This document shows, one piece after another, positions 13,771 to 21,417 of a stretch of DNA of 21,417 nt. The translations under genes and the position numbers were made by a program. Location of the stretch: positions 1-21,417 of the forward strand of contig JAZRGE010000062.1 of NCBI GenBank assembly GCA_045644025.1, in the 5' to 3' direction. Position 1 is the first letter of the stretch; each line of letters starts with the position of its first letter. This stretch comes from JAZRGE01 sp045644025 (lineage in GTDB: Bacteria > Bacillota > Clostridia > Oscillospirales > Acutalibacteraceae). The notes beneath the pieces were generated by a model. The model ran no database searches. It worked only from the letters and a program-made list of their open reading frames with translations, and was not told the origin of the DNA.

Positions 13771-14820
13771 TTATCTCTCCTTTTCGCAGGCTTCAAAAAG
13801 TCCGTTGATATAGGCGGCGCCGAGGGCTCTATCGAAAAGGCCGTAGCCGGGCTTGCCCTGTCCCCCCCAGATCATTCTGCCGTGGTCGGGGCGGACGTAC
13901 CCGTTGTAGTTGTTATCTGTAAGGGCTTTCACAATATCATAGATATCCAGCGAGCCGCAGGAAGAAAGATGGGCGCGTTCTTCGAAGGAACCGTCTTCCA
14001 TGATTTTCACGTTGCGGATATGCATAAATGCGATCCTATCCATTTCGGCGTATTTGCGCACCATCTTGGGGATATCGTTGCTTTCGGCGCATCCTAAGCT
14101 GCCTGTGCAAAGGCAAAGGCTGTTGGCAGGGCTATCCACCAATTTTAGGAAGCGATCCAGATTAGCTTCGCAGGTGATGATTCGGGGCAGGCCAAAGATG
14201 GGGTAGGGCGGATCGTCGGGGTGGATGGCCATTCTCACGCCACACTCCTCGGCAACGGGAATCACCTTTTTTAGGAACTTTTCCAGATTTGCCCAAAGGC
14301 CCTCTTCGCCGAGCTGACCATAGGCACCGATAAGCTCTCGGACTTCATCCTGAGTGTAGCTGGAATCCCAGCCGGGCAGATGGATATCGTCTTTAAGCGG
14401 ATCAAGGCCGCGCATCTGATCCCAATACATCACAAGGCTTGTGCTGCCGTCGGGAGCTTTCTTGTCCAGCTGAGTGCGTGTCCAATCAAAAACGGGCATA
14501 AAGTTGTAGGTCACACACTTGATACCGTATTTGGCGCAACGGCGGATGTTTTCGCAGTAAACGTCTAAAAGCTTATCCACGTCGCCGCGGCCCAACTTTA
14601 TATCTTCGTGCACGGGGATGGATTCCACTACATCGAAAACAAGGCCGTGAGCAGCACATTCGTCGGCCATTTTCTTAATGCTTTCTTCGGGCCAGACCTC
14701 ACCCGGTTTTACATCATAAACAGCAGAGACAATGGAGCGCATGCCGGGGATTTGGGAAATGTACTCCAAAGAGATCGGATCGCTTTGGCCGTACCAACGG
14801 AAAGAGAGCTTCATGTTCAT
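13771..14820 (-). CDS. uxuA: Mannonate dehydratase
   Basis: This 349-residue TIM-barrel enzyme dehydrates D-mannonate to 2-keto-3-deoxygluconate. The sequence keeps the metal-ligand set known for this family: His200 in AIHPDDPP, Cys238 in LCLCTGSLG, His267 in AFMHIRNV and Asp312 in VRPDHGR, with the N-terminal FRWYG motif. Length is normal. The start ATG at 14820 has AGAGG nine bases upstream, inside the end of uxaC, and lies one base past the uxaC stop. It sits between the isomerase and reductase genes of the same pathway. Confidence 0.97.
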   Translation of the reverse strand: MNMKLSFRWYGQSDPISLEYISQIPGMRSIVSAVYDVKPGEVWPEESIKKMADECAAHGLVFDVVESIPVHEDIKLGRGDVDKLLDVYCENIRRCAKYGIKCVTYNFMPVFDWTRTQLDKKAPDGSTSLVMYWDQMRGLDPLKDDIHLPGWDSSYTQDEVRELIGAYGQLGEEGLWANLEKFLKKVIPVAEECGVRMAIHPDDPPYPIFGLPRIITCEANLDRFLKLVDSPANSLCLCTGSLGCAESNDIPKMVRKYAEMDRIAFMHIRNVKIMEDGSFEERAHLSSCGSLDIYDIVKALTDNNYNGYVRPDHGRMIWGGQGKPGYGLFDRALGAAYINGLFEACEKER

Positions 14821-14821
14821 G

Positions 14822-16237
14822 TTATTGTACCTCTTTGTTTATTTGAAAATATTTATTGGCGTTGAAGAAGCATATATCCTGCACAATGCTGCCCAAAGCG
14901 TCATAATCGGCAGGGTATTCGCCGCTTTCCACCCAGTTGCCCAAAAGAGAGCAAAGAATGCGGCGGAAATATTCGTGGCGGGTGTAGCTTAAAAAACTTC
15001 TGGAATCGGTGAGCATACCAACAAAGCAGCCCAGCAAGCTAAGGTTTGCAAGGCTTGTGAGTTGATCCAGCATGCCTTGTTTTGTGTCGTTAAACCACCA
15101 GGCACTGCCGTGTTGCATCTTGCCTGCGGCTTCGGTGCCCTGGAAGGCGCCCAGCATAGTGTCTAATGCGGCGTTGTCGCCCGGGTCTAAGCTGTAAAGG
15201 ATCGTGCGGGGCAGCTTGCCTGCCTTGTTCATCTTATCCAGAAAACGAGCCAGTGCATCAATGCCGTTGTGAGGGCCGATCACATCGAAGCCTGTGTCGG
15301 GACCCAATTTTTGGAACATTGCCGAGTTGGGGTTGCGCAGGCAGTTGAAATGCAACTGCATTACCCAGCCCATTTCGGAGTATTTTGCGGCGCAGAAAGC
15401 CAAGAGTTCGGTTTTTAGTGCATCGGCTTCATCGGCGCTCACACATTCACCCCTAAAGGCTTTTGCCATAATTTTGTTAAGATCAGCTTCGGCTGCTTCG
15501 GTGCAGATGGTTCTATCCAAGCCGTGATCGCTGGCGCGGCAGCCTGCTGCGTTGAAATATTCCATTCGGCGGCCGAGAGCTTCCTTAAGGCTTGCTATGT
15601 CTTTAATTTCCACTTCGGCGGCGGCCGAAAGAGCTGCAATATATTCTTTCCAGCCTGCTTTATCAATATTAAGCGCCTTATCGGGCCTGAAAGATGGGGC
15701 AACGATGGTCTTCATGCTGCTGTCTGCGGCCAGCAGCTTGTGATATTCCAATGTGTCTATGGGATCGTCGGTGGTGCCAATAAAGGCCACGTTGCTTTGG
15801 GCAATAATGCCGCGCACCGACATATTATCTTCTTTAAGCTTTTTGAGGCTCAGATCCCAGACTTCCTTTGCTGTTTCCTTGCAAAGCGTGCCGCAGAAGC
15901 CAAAATATTTCTTGAGCTCCAGATGGCACCAATGATACATCGGGTTGCCGATGGCCTTGGGCAGCATTTCAGCAAATTTTTCGAATTTTTCATAATCGGG
16001 AGCATCGCCCGTGATGTAGTATTCATCTATGCCTGCGGTGCGCATAAGGCGCCATTTATAATGATCGCCCCCGAGCCACACCTGAGTGATGTTTTCAAAG
16101 CGCCTATCTTCGTATATTTCCTTGGGGCTCACGTGGCAGTGGTAATCGATGATGGGCATATCGGCGGCATATTCGTGATAAAGCTTTCTGGCCGCTTCGG
16201 TGCTAAGCAAAAAATCTTTTCCCATAAATTCCTGCAT
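14822..16237 (-). CDS. uxaC: Glucuronate isomerase
   Basis: This 471-residue amidohydrolase-superfamily enzyme interconverts D-glucuronate with D-fructuronate and D-galacturonate with D-tagaturonate, the entry step of hexuronate catabolism. It has the N-terminal metal motif DYHCHVSPKEI (His33, His35), GPHNGIDALARFLDK, YSLDPGDN, SAWWFNDTKQGM and TDSRSFLSYTRHEYFRR, in the usual order and length. Two in-frame ATGs are close: that at 16243 is only one base from AAAGGAG, while that at 16237 is seven bases away and is preferred. The ribosome binding site overlaps the stop codon of the upstream araC-type gene, so the two are probably coupled. Confidence 0.97.
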   Translation of the reverse strand: MQEFMGKDFLLSTEAARKLYHEYAADMPIIDYHCHVSPKEIYEDRRFENITQVWLGGDHYKWRLMRTAGIDEYYITGDAPDYEKFEKFAEMLPKAIGNPMYHWCHLELKKYFGFCGTLCKETAKEVWDLSLKKLKEDNMSVRGIIAQSNVAFIGTTDDPIDTLEYHKLLAADSSMKTIVAPSFRPDKALNIDKAGWKEYIAALSAAAEVEIKDIASLKEALGRRMEYFNAAGCRASDHGLDRTICTEAAEADLNKIMAKAFRGECVSADEADALKTELLAFCAAKYSEMGWVMQLHFNCLRNPNSAMFQKLGPDTGFDVIGPHNGIDALARFLDKMNKAGKLPRTILYSLDPGDNAALDTMLGAFQGTEAAGKMQHGSAWWFNDTKQGMLDQLTSLANLSLLGCFVGMLTDSRSFLSYTRHEYFRRILCSLLGNWVESGEYPADYDALGSIVQDICFFNANKYFQINKEVQ

Positions 16238-16249
16238 ATCCATTCTCCT

Positions 16250-17485
16250 TTATGTTGCAGAACGCTTCATAAACTCCCGATATTCCTTAGGAGTCTTACC
16301 CGTCTGTTTCTTAAAAATTTTAGAAAAATATTGTACGTCCATAATGCCGCAGTGCAGGGCCACCGTTTGAACCTGCAGATGTGTGGTGCTCAGCAAATAC
16401 GTGGCATGTTTTATGCGTTTATCTCTTATATATTCTGTAACAGTCTTGCCCGTTTCTTTCTTGAAAACCGCCGAAAGATATCCGGGGCTCACTTTTTGGC
16501 TTTCGGCCAGAACGCTGAGCGAAAGATTAGCAGAAAGATCGGAATCAATAAGAATTATCACCTTTTGAACTAACGACGAGAGAGCCTTGGTGGAGTGCTT
16601 TCGCACCAAGCGGCAATAGCTCTTAAACATTTCTTTCATATGTGCAGAGCATTCCTCAAATGAGGTTATTTGTTCTGTTTTAATAGCAAAGGAAGAAGAA
16701 ACGCTATCCAGATAAATCGGATGCACACCGCCTCTTTCGGCTGCCTTGCGCAGCAGGGTGTTCATTATAATGCAGTAGTTTTTAAGATTTCGTATCGGAT
16801 CGGCCAAACGCATTTCAAAGGCTTCGGGGAAGGCCGCGGGCAGCAGCTCGTTTAGCCTTTGCATATGCCCCAGAGATACCGCTTGTATGAGGTTGTTTTC
16901 GTAGTTGTAGCGTTGCTCCATAGCCTTCATTTTAAGAGCTATATCGTCCAGATTGCCGATGTGTGTGGGATTGCTTATAGGGGATGGCGGTGTGGTGCGG
17001 TCGCTGCAAATATCAACCACCGAATAGATGGGGGAGCCCCATATTCGCTCACAGAACGTATCCAGCATAAGGAATAAATGGCTGCTTTCGGCAAGGATCG
17101 GAAGATTGAGATAATAATCTTCCAATATTTTTTGGCTTTTTGGCGCTATACCCTTCTTTTCACCTATTTCTAAGATCTGTTGGGCAGACATAGAAGCCGA
17201 AAGATACGGGCCTATCAGCAGTATGTTCTCATAAGGGGCTTCGGGCAGGCGGAGAAACGTGTAGGACGATCCAAAATCATCGGTGAACTTATATATGGTG
17301 TTGTTGTCTATTTTGCCTGCTGTTTCGATTATGCCGGCGGAAAGAGTGGGGATAAGAATGGCGGCGTTGGAAACAAGTTCATCTGAATCCTTCATAAACT
17401 TATCCTCAGGAGAGAGCACACAGGTGCGTACGCGGCATTTATTAAAGGTTTCTCGAAGGAACCGCAACTCGCGTTCATAGAACAA
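16250..17485 (-). CDS. AraC-family transcriptional regulator of the hexuronate operon
   Basis: This 411-residue regulator has two helix-turn-helix motifs in its C-terminal region (about 315-405): LSLSVLAESQKVSPGYLSAV and TVALHCGIMDVQYFSKIF, followed by KKQTGKTPKEYRE. The roughly 300-residue N-terminal part is a large, unrecognised sensory region without a receiver domain or obvious membrane helix. Translation starts at TTG (17485-17483), preceded by GGGAGG at nine bases. As first gene of the operon and neighbour of the divergent transporter, it very likely controls both in response to a uronate or glucuronide, and probably its own synthesis; this is inference from position. Confidence 0.92.
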   Translation of the reverse strand: MFYERELRFLRETFNKCRVRTCVLSPEDKFMKDSDELVSNAAILIPTLSAGIIETAGKIDNNTIYKFTDDFGSSYTFLRLPEAPYENILLIGPYLSASMSAQQILEIGEKKGIAPKSQKILEDYYLNLPILAESSHLFLMLDTFCERIWGSPIYSVVDICSDRTTPPSPISNPTHIGNLDDIALKMKAMEQRYNYENNLIQAVSLGHMQRLNELLPAAFPEAFEMRLADPIRNLKNYCIIMNTLLRKAAERGGVHPIYLDSVSSSFAIKTEQITSFEECSAHMKEMFKSYCRLVRKHSTKALSSLVQKVIILIDSDLSANLSLSVLAESQKVSPGYLSAVFKKETGKTVTEYIRDKRIKHATYLLSTTHLQVQTVALHCGIMDVQYFSKIFKKQTGKTPKEYREFMKRSAT

Positions 17486-17547
17486 AATGCCTCGCCTCCC
17501 GAATCAAACTTTGTGGAAAGTTGCTTTTTTTCTCAAATTATATTAGA

Positions 17548-17576
17548 TTTATATCATACTTTTTAGACAATTACAA
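17548..17576 (-). promoter_or_regulatory. Candidate promoter of the regulator-hexuronate operon
   Basis: TTGTAA (17576-17571) and TATAAA (17553-17548) are 17 bases apart on the minus strand. A second TATAAT on the minus strand at 17542-17537 lacks a good -35. The whole 17486-17690 interval is strongly AT-rich, so chance matches are possible. Confidence 0.5.
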
Positions 17577-17609
17577 CATTGTTTTTAACAATAACATTAA
17601 AAAAATACA

Positions 17610-17658
17610 AATTATAATTAAAAATTTACTCACTGTGTCTGTGAGAATTTATTATACT
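17610..17658 (+). promoter_or_regulatory. Transporter promoter region with inverted repeats
   Basis: A -10 box TATACT (17653-17658) has no acceptable -35 at 16-18 bases; that place holds CTCAC...GTGAG (17629-17633 and 17641-17645), an inverted repeat with a 7-base loop. A 10-base palindrome AATTATAATT lies at 17610-17619. A weak -35 next to repeats fits an activator-dependent promoter, as for AraC-type regulators. Confidence 0.5.
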
Positions 17659-17732
17659 GAGAAAAGTAGTTCCCCTGGATAGGGTTTTGTATGGCAAAAG
17701 TTCCTACAACACATATGAAAGAGGAAAACATT

Positions 17733-19139
17733 ATGAAGAAAACAGTTCAATTGGATGCCAACGGCAAACGCCCCTTCGGCATAAGAGACAGCATTGCTTA
17801 TGCTGCAGGCGATCTCGGCTGCAATATGAGTTTTGCTCTCAAGAGCACCATGTCCATTTTCTGGACACAGTTTATGGGAATGGACCTTTGGTACGCCCTG
17901 CTGCTTATTGTTGTGCAGGTTTGGGATGCTATCAACGATCCCCTTATCGGCTCTATGATAGATGCCGATAGAAGAAAGTATAAGCGCAATAAGTTCTTAA
18001 CCTACATTTGGGCAGGCTCTATAGGCCTTATTATCGGTGGCGCATGCTGCTTCTTGCCCTTCCCCAAAGCTCCCACCTTGGCAAAGGCAATCATATTTAT
18101 TGCAGGCTATGTGGTTTGGGATGCATTCTACACCGTAGCCAATGTGCCTTACGGCTCTCTCCTTTCCCTTATTTCCAATGATGTTAAGGATAGAGCATCT
18201 CTTTCGGCCTGGCGTTCCGTGGGTTCCATTTTCGGCAATATGCTGCCGATGGTTATTCTTCCCTTTATCATTTATGATTCCAATGATAACCTTATCGGTG
18301 AGCGTGTGTTTATAGCAGCTCTTATTATGGGTGTTCTTGGTTTTATCTGCTTCCAGTTTATGATCCGCAACACCGAAATCCGTGTGGAAACAAACGTGGA
18401 GCTTAATGAAGAAAAGCCTAAGTTCAATGTGTTTAAGGCTTTCGGAAACTTCTTGAAGAATCGCCCTGCTGTTGGTGCTACTATCGCAGCTATGGGTATG
18501 TTTATCGGTATGCAGGGTGCTGCCACCGCAGTAACGGTTATTTTCCAGTCTTATTACAACAACGTGCAGATCTCCGGTATCGTGCAGCTCTTTGCCATGA
18601 TTCCTATCGTTTTGTTCACACCTCTTGCAAGAAAAGCTGTTGCTAAATTCGGTAAAAAAGAATTGGCCACATTCGGCTCTATTGTATCTATGATTTCCGG
18701 TTTAGGCTTGTTTATAGTTTTGCCGCAGAACACCAATGTTGATCTGGTGATCTATATTGTATGTCAGCTCATATTCTCCCTTGGCCTTGGCATTTATTCT
18801 ACGGTTTCCTGGGCTATGATGGGTGATGCTATCGACTACAACGAGTGGAAAACAGGCAACCGCGAGGAAGGCACGGTTTATTCTCTCCATTCCTTCTTCC
18901 GCAAGCTTGCCCAGGGCATCGGCCCCTCTCTTGTGCTTATTATAATGGTGGCATTCGGATACGTTGGCGCCAACGAGGGAAATCAGCTTTGGGAAGTAAC
19001 CATTAATATGCGCTATATCGTGGCATGCACATATATGTTCTCGGCTATTCTCCAGTTTATCGGTCTTGGCCTGGTTTACAACCTGGATAAGAAGACTTTA
19101 GCTCAGATGAACGCAGATCTCGGAAGAGATGCCGAATAA
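17733..19139 (+). CDS. GPH-family (MelB/UidB-like) glycoside/glucuronide:cation symporter
   Basis: This 468-residue transporter has about twelve hydrophobic segments and the GPH signature DAINDPLIGSMIDADRRKYKRNK (65-87), with WAMMGDAIDYNEWKTGNREEG as the equivalent signature of the second half. Family members carry melibiose, glucuronides, xylosides and the like with Na+ or H+. Given the divergent uxaC-uxuA-uxuB-eda operon and the following GH2 gene, a glucuronide or hexuronate is the likely substrate. The frame is open to 17691, but the ATG at 17733 has AGAGG eight bases upstream and starts the conserved N-terminus; an ATG at 17691 after AGGG is an alternative. A terminator follows directly. 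Confidence 0.94.
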   Translation: MKKTVQLDANGKRPFGIRDSIAYAAGDLGCNMSFALKSTMSIFWTQFMGMDLWYALLLIVVQVWDAINDPLIGSMIDADRRKYKRNKFLTYIWAGSIGLIIGGACCFLPFPKAPTLAKAIIFIAGYVVWDAFYTVANVPYGSLLSLISNDVKDRASLSAWRSVGSIFGNMLPMVILPFIIYDSNDNLIGERVFIAALIMGVLGFICFQFMIRNTEIRVETNVELNEEKPKFNVFKAFGNFLKNRPAVGATIAAMGMFIGMQGAATAVTVIFQSYYNNVQISGIVQLFAMIPIVLFTPLARKAVAKFGKKELATFGSIVSMISGLGLFIVLPQNTNVDLVIYIVCQLIFSLGLGIYSTVSWAMMGDAIDYNEWKTGNREEGTVYSLHSFFRKLAQGIGPSLVLIIMVAFGYVGANEGNQLWEVTINMRYIVACTYMFSAILQFIGLGLVYNLDKKTLAQMNADLGRDAE

Positions 19140-19150
19140 ACTTTGTTAGC

Positions 19151-19184
19151 AAAAAGCGCTCGGCAAAAGTCGGGCGCTTTTTAG
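19151..19184 (+). terminator. Intrinsic terminator after the transporter gene
   Basis: AAAAAGCGCTCG (19151-19162) pairs with CGGGCGCTTTTT (19171-19182), one G-T pair, with an 8-base loop and the T run as part of the stem base. It separates the transporter from the GH2 gene, which has its own promoter. Confidence 0.88.
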
Positions 19185-19216
19185 AATATAATACGACAAA
19201 TTTTTTCCTGCCTATA

Positions 19217-19225
19217 TGGTAGAAT
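19217..19225 (+). promoter_or_regulatory. Extended -10 promoter of the GH2 gene
   Basis: TGGTAGAAT (19217-19225) is an extended -10 element; the expected -35 position (19197-19202, CAAATT) is poor. Transcription would begin near 19232, at the ribosome binding site AAAAAGGAG (19231-19239). Confidence 0.5.
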
Positions 19226-19247
19226 AAGCAAAAAAGGAGTTTGAAGA

Positions 19248-21417
19248 ATGAGAACTGTTTATAATTTCAATGCTAAATGGGCGTTTAGCAAAATGGCATC
19301 AGAGGTGCCGACTTCTATTGATAAAAAATGGGATTTTGTGAATCTGCCCCACAGCTGGAACGCTATCGACGGTCAGGACGGCGGAAACGACTATTTCCGC
19401 GGCACGGCCTATTATGCCAAGGCTCTGGATAAGATGGATCTGCCGCAGACAGAGAAATATTTCCTTGAGATAAACGGCGCTAATTCTTCTGCCACAGTTT
19501 ATCTCAATGGCGAAGAAATTGCTGCTCACGATGGCGGTTATTCCACCTGGAGAGTGGATATCACCGATAAACTGCAGAGAGAAAATCTTTTTGTTGTGGC
19601 TGTGGATAACTCCGCCAACGAAACAGTTTATCCCCAAACCGCCGATTTCACCTTCTACGGCGGCCTCTATAGAGACGTGAACATTATCTGTGTGAGCGCA
19701 TCTCATTTTGATCTTGAATACTACGGTGGCCCCGGTATCGCGGTTACACCCGAAGTGGTGGGCAAGGATGCCAAGGTGAAGGTGGAAACATTTATCACCA
19801 ATAAGAAAGATGGCCAGACCGTGAAATACACTGTTCTTAACGCCGAAGGCAAGGTTGTGGCCACCGCCTGCGGTGATAACGTGGCCGAATTCGAAATAGA
19901 GAACGTTCACCTTTGGCATGGCCGCAAGGATCCTTATCTCTACTCCGCTAAAGCCGAACTTTGCGAGGGCGAAACGGTGCTGGATGCTGTCTCGGCCAGA
20001 TTCGGCTGCCGCACATTTAAGATAGATCCCCAAAACGGCTTTCTCCTTAACGGCGAAGAATACCCCTTGCGCGGTGTGTCTCGCCATCAGGATAGATGGG
20101 GCTTGGGCAACGCCCTTCTCCCCGAGCATCACAGAGAAGATATGGATCTTATCTGCGAAGTGGGCGCCACCACAATTCGTCTTGCTCACTATCAGCACGA
20201 TCAGTATTTCTATGATCTTTGCGATGAGCGCGGTATGGTTGTGTGGGCCGAAATTCCCTATATTTCTCAGCATATGCCCACAGGTAGGGAAAACACGATT
20301 TCTCAGATGAAGGAGCTTATCACTCAGAACTATAATCACGCCTCTATCGTGATGTGGGGCCTTTCCAACGAGATCACAATGAAGGGCGATAAGGATCCCG
20401 ATCTGCTTGAGAATCACCATATTCTGAACGATATGTGCCACGAAATGGATAAAACAAGGCCTACTACTATTGCTGTGGTTTCGCCCACCGGTATCGAAAG
20501 TCCCTATCTGCAGATTCCCGACGTTGTTTCCTACAACCACTATTTCGGTTGGTATGGCGGCGATACTTCTATGAACGGCCCGTGGTTCGATAAGTTCCAC
20601 GAGCGCTGGCCCAATATCCCTATCGGATGTTCCGAATATGGTTGCGAAGCACTTGATTGGCACACTTCCGATCCCAAGCAGGGAGATTACACCGAGGAAT
20701 ATCAGGCATACTACCACGAGGAGCTTATCAAGCAGCTCTTCACAAGGAAATATATCTGGGCTACCCACGTGTGGAATATGTTTGATTTCGGCGCCGATGC
20801 TCGTGCCGAAGGCGGCGAGAACGGCCAGAATCACAAAGGCTTGGTAACATTTGATCGTAAGTATAAGAAGGATTCCTTCTATGCCTATAAAGCATGGCTT
20901 TCGGATGAGCCCTTCGTGCATATCTGCTCCAAGAGATACGTGGATAGAGTGGAGGACGTAACTAAGGTTACCATTTACTCCAATCAGCCCGAGGTTGAAC
21001 TTTTTGCCAATGGCAAGAGCCTTGGTAAAAAAACTGCTGCCGATCACTTCTTCTATTACCAGGTGGAAAATATCGGGGAGACCGATCTTTACGCTGTGGC
21101 AGGGGAGTGCAAGGATTTCAGCCGCATTCGCAAGGTAGATACTTTCAACGAAGCCTATCGCCTGCGCGAAAAGGGTGCAGTGCTCAACTGGTTTGATATC
21201 GAAGAACCCGAAGGATATTTCTCGTTGAATGATAAACTGAGTGATATCTTCGGCACCATTAAGGGCAAGCTGCTTATGATGAGCCTTATCGGTAAGTTTA
21301 TGCCTAAAAAGGGTGATAAGGTTGCCGGCGGCTTTGAGATGAACGAAGATATGATGAAGATGATGGGTGGTTTCACACTGCTCAGATTGACAGGTATGCT
21401 TGGAATGGTTGGGGTAG
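19248..21417 (+). CDS. Glycoside hydrolase family 2 enzyme, probable beta-glucuronidase (3' end cut by window)
   Basis: From ATG 19248 (GGAG eight bases upstream) the frame stays open to the window edge, 723 codons, so the stop lies outside. The product is a retaining GH2 glycosidase without a signal peptide, hence cytoplasmic. An N-terminal sandwich domain (about 10-170: VNLPHSWNA, GYSTWRVDI, TFYGGLYRDV) and an Ig-like domain precede the TIM barrel (about 275-565) with RGVSRHQDRWG, the acid/base Glu375 in GLSNEIT and the nucleophile Glu463 in GCSEYGCE. Asn528-x-Lys530 (QNHKG) matches the NxK motif that contacts the carboxylate in beta-glucuronidases, but related GH2 beta-galactosidases have similar sequence here, so the substrate rests mainly on the uronate neighbours. 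Residues from about 655 on form an unusual Met-rich, helix-like extension. Confidence 0.92.
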   Translation, partial: MRTVYNFNAKWAFSKMASEVPTSIDKKWDFVNLPHSWNAIDGQDGGNDYFRGTAYYAKALDKMDLPQTEKYFLEINGANSSATVYLNGEEIAAHDGGYSTWRVDITDKLQRENLFVVAVDNSANETVYPQTADFTFYGGLYRDVNIICVSASHFDLEYYGGPGIAVTPEVVGKDAKVKVETFITNKKDGQTVKYTVLNAEGKVVATACGDNVAEFEIENVHLWHGRKDPYLYSAKAELCEGETVLDAVSARFGCRTFKIDPQNGFLLNGEEYPLRGVSRHQDRWGLGNALLPEHHREDMDLICEVGATTIRLAHYQHDQYFYDLCDERGMVVWAEIPYISQHMPTGRENTISQMKELITQNYNHASIVMWGLSNEITMKGDKDPDLLENHHILNDMCHEMDKTRPTTIAVVSPTGIESPYLQIPDVVSYNHYFGWYGGDTSMNGPWFDKFHERWPNIPIGCSEYGCEALDWHTSDPKQGDYTEEYQAYYHEELIKQLFTRKYIWATHVWNMFDFGADARAEGGENGQNHKGLVTFDRKYKKDSFYAYKAWLSDEPFVHICSKRYVDRVEDVTKVTIYSNQPEVELFANGKSLGKKTAADHFFYYQVENIGETDLYAVAGECKDFSRIRKVDTFNEAYRLREKGAVLNWFDIEEPEGYFSLNDKLSDIFGTIKGKLLMMSLIGKFMPKKGDKVAGGFEMNEDMMKMMGGFTLLRLTGMLGMVGV

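Noticed and set aside
15524..16573. A 349-codon plus-strand frame crossing uxaC and the regulator gene
   Set aside because: It spans the junction of two well-supported minus-strand genes and has no domain or start signal.
19151..19184. CcpA cre-like site near AAAGCGCT
   Set aside because: The AGCGCT core is part of a terminator stem, lies after the transporter stop and does not match the full cre pattern.
19299..21047. A 582-codon open frame on the minus strand antisense to the GH2 gene
   Set aside because: The plus-strand frame carries all GH2 motifs and catalytic residues, while the antisense product resembles nothing and has no start signals.

Overview
The window looks like chromosomal DNA of a spore-forming, carbohydrate-fermenting Firmicute (class Clostridia, probably gut-associated). 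This is inferred from a SleB-type cortex hydrolase, Firmicute-type genes (TrmK, RqcH/NFACT, DUF6514, YwaF-like), AAGGAG/GGAGG ribosome binding sites, sigma-A promoters with 16-18 bp spacers, CCA-encoding tRNAs and an SDR-type fructuronate reductase. G+C is intermediate and gene packing is very dense.

Layout. (1) 1-797: a bidirectional terminator, then a sleB-like gene on the plus strand. (2) 8207-794, minus strand: a DUF6514 gene, then a tight run of eight genes: a BY-kinase exopolysaccharide control module (YveK/Wzz-like adaptor, CpsD tyrosine kinase, CpsB phosphatase), a CapD/FlaA1-like membrane nucleotide-sugar dehydratase, a ComEC-like metallo-beta-lactamase lipoprotein, TcdA, PgeF and a VanZ-like protein. 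Strong promoters lie at 7940-7968 and, as an overlapping pair with a 25-bp palindrome, at 8243-8280. (3) 8402-8653: a small two-helix membrane protein on the plus strand, convergent with (4) a minus-strand operon DUF1858 - trmK - rqcH (11212-8654). (5) 11345-11523: a tRNA with anticodon CAU and tRNA-Trp, with their own promoter and terminator. (6) 17485-11571, minus strand: a hexuronate catabolic operon: AraC regulator, uxaC, uxuA, SDR-type uxuB, eda and a TIGR02206 membrane protein. (7) Divergent from it, on the plus strand, a GPH-family sugar transporter (17733-19139), and after a terminator a glycoside hydrolase family 2 gene (19248 to the right edge, incomplete).

How it fits together. The right half reads as a glucuronide-use locus. 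The transporter would import a glucuronide, the cytoplasmic GH2 enzyme would release glucuronate, UxaC, UxuB and UxuA would convert it to 2-keto-3-deoxygluconate, and Eda would cleave the phosphorylated form. The KDG kinase is not in the window. The AraC protein is the first gene of the catabolic operon and sits beside a shared AT-rich divergent control region. The left half couples surface polysaccharide signalling to housekeeping genes through overlapping reading frames.

The feature I find most worth a second look is architectural. Both long minus-strand operons end with stop codons that touch or overlap a convergent plus-strand gene. The only leftward terminators I can see lie beyond the start of that gene, so each operon's 3' end would be antisense to the whole neighbour (sleB in one case, the small membrane gene in the other). 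The twin promoters with an odd-spaced palindrome in front of the DUF6514 gene, and a methionine-rich C-terminal extension on the GH2 enzyme, are also notable. I see no mobile element, CRISPR array, phage gene or clear transfer signature.
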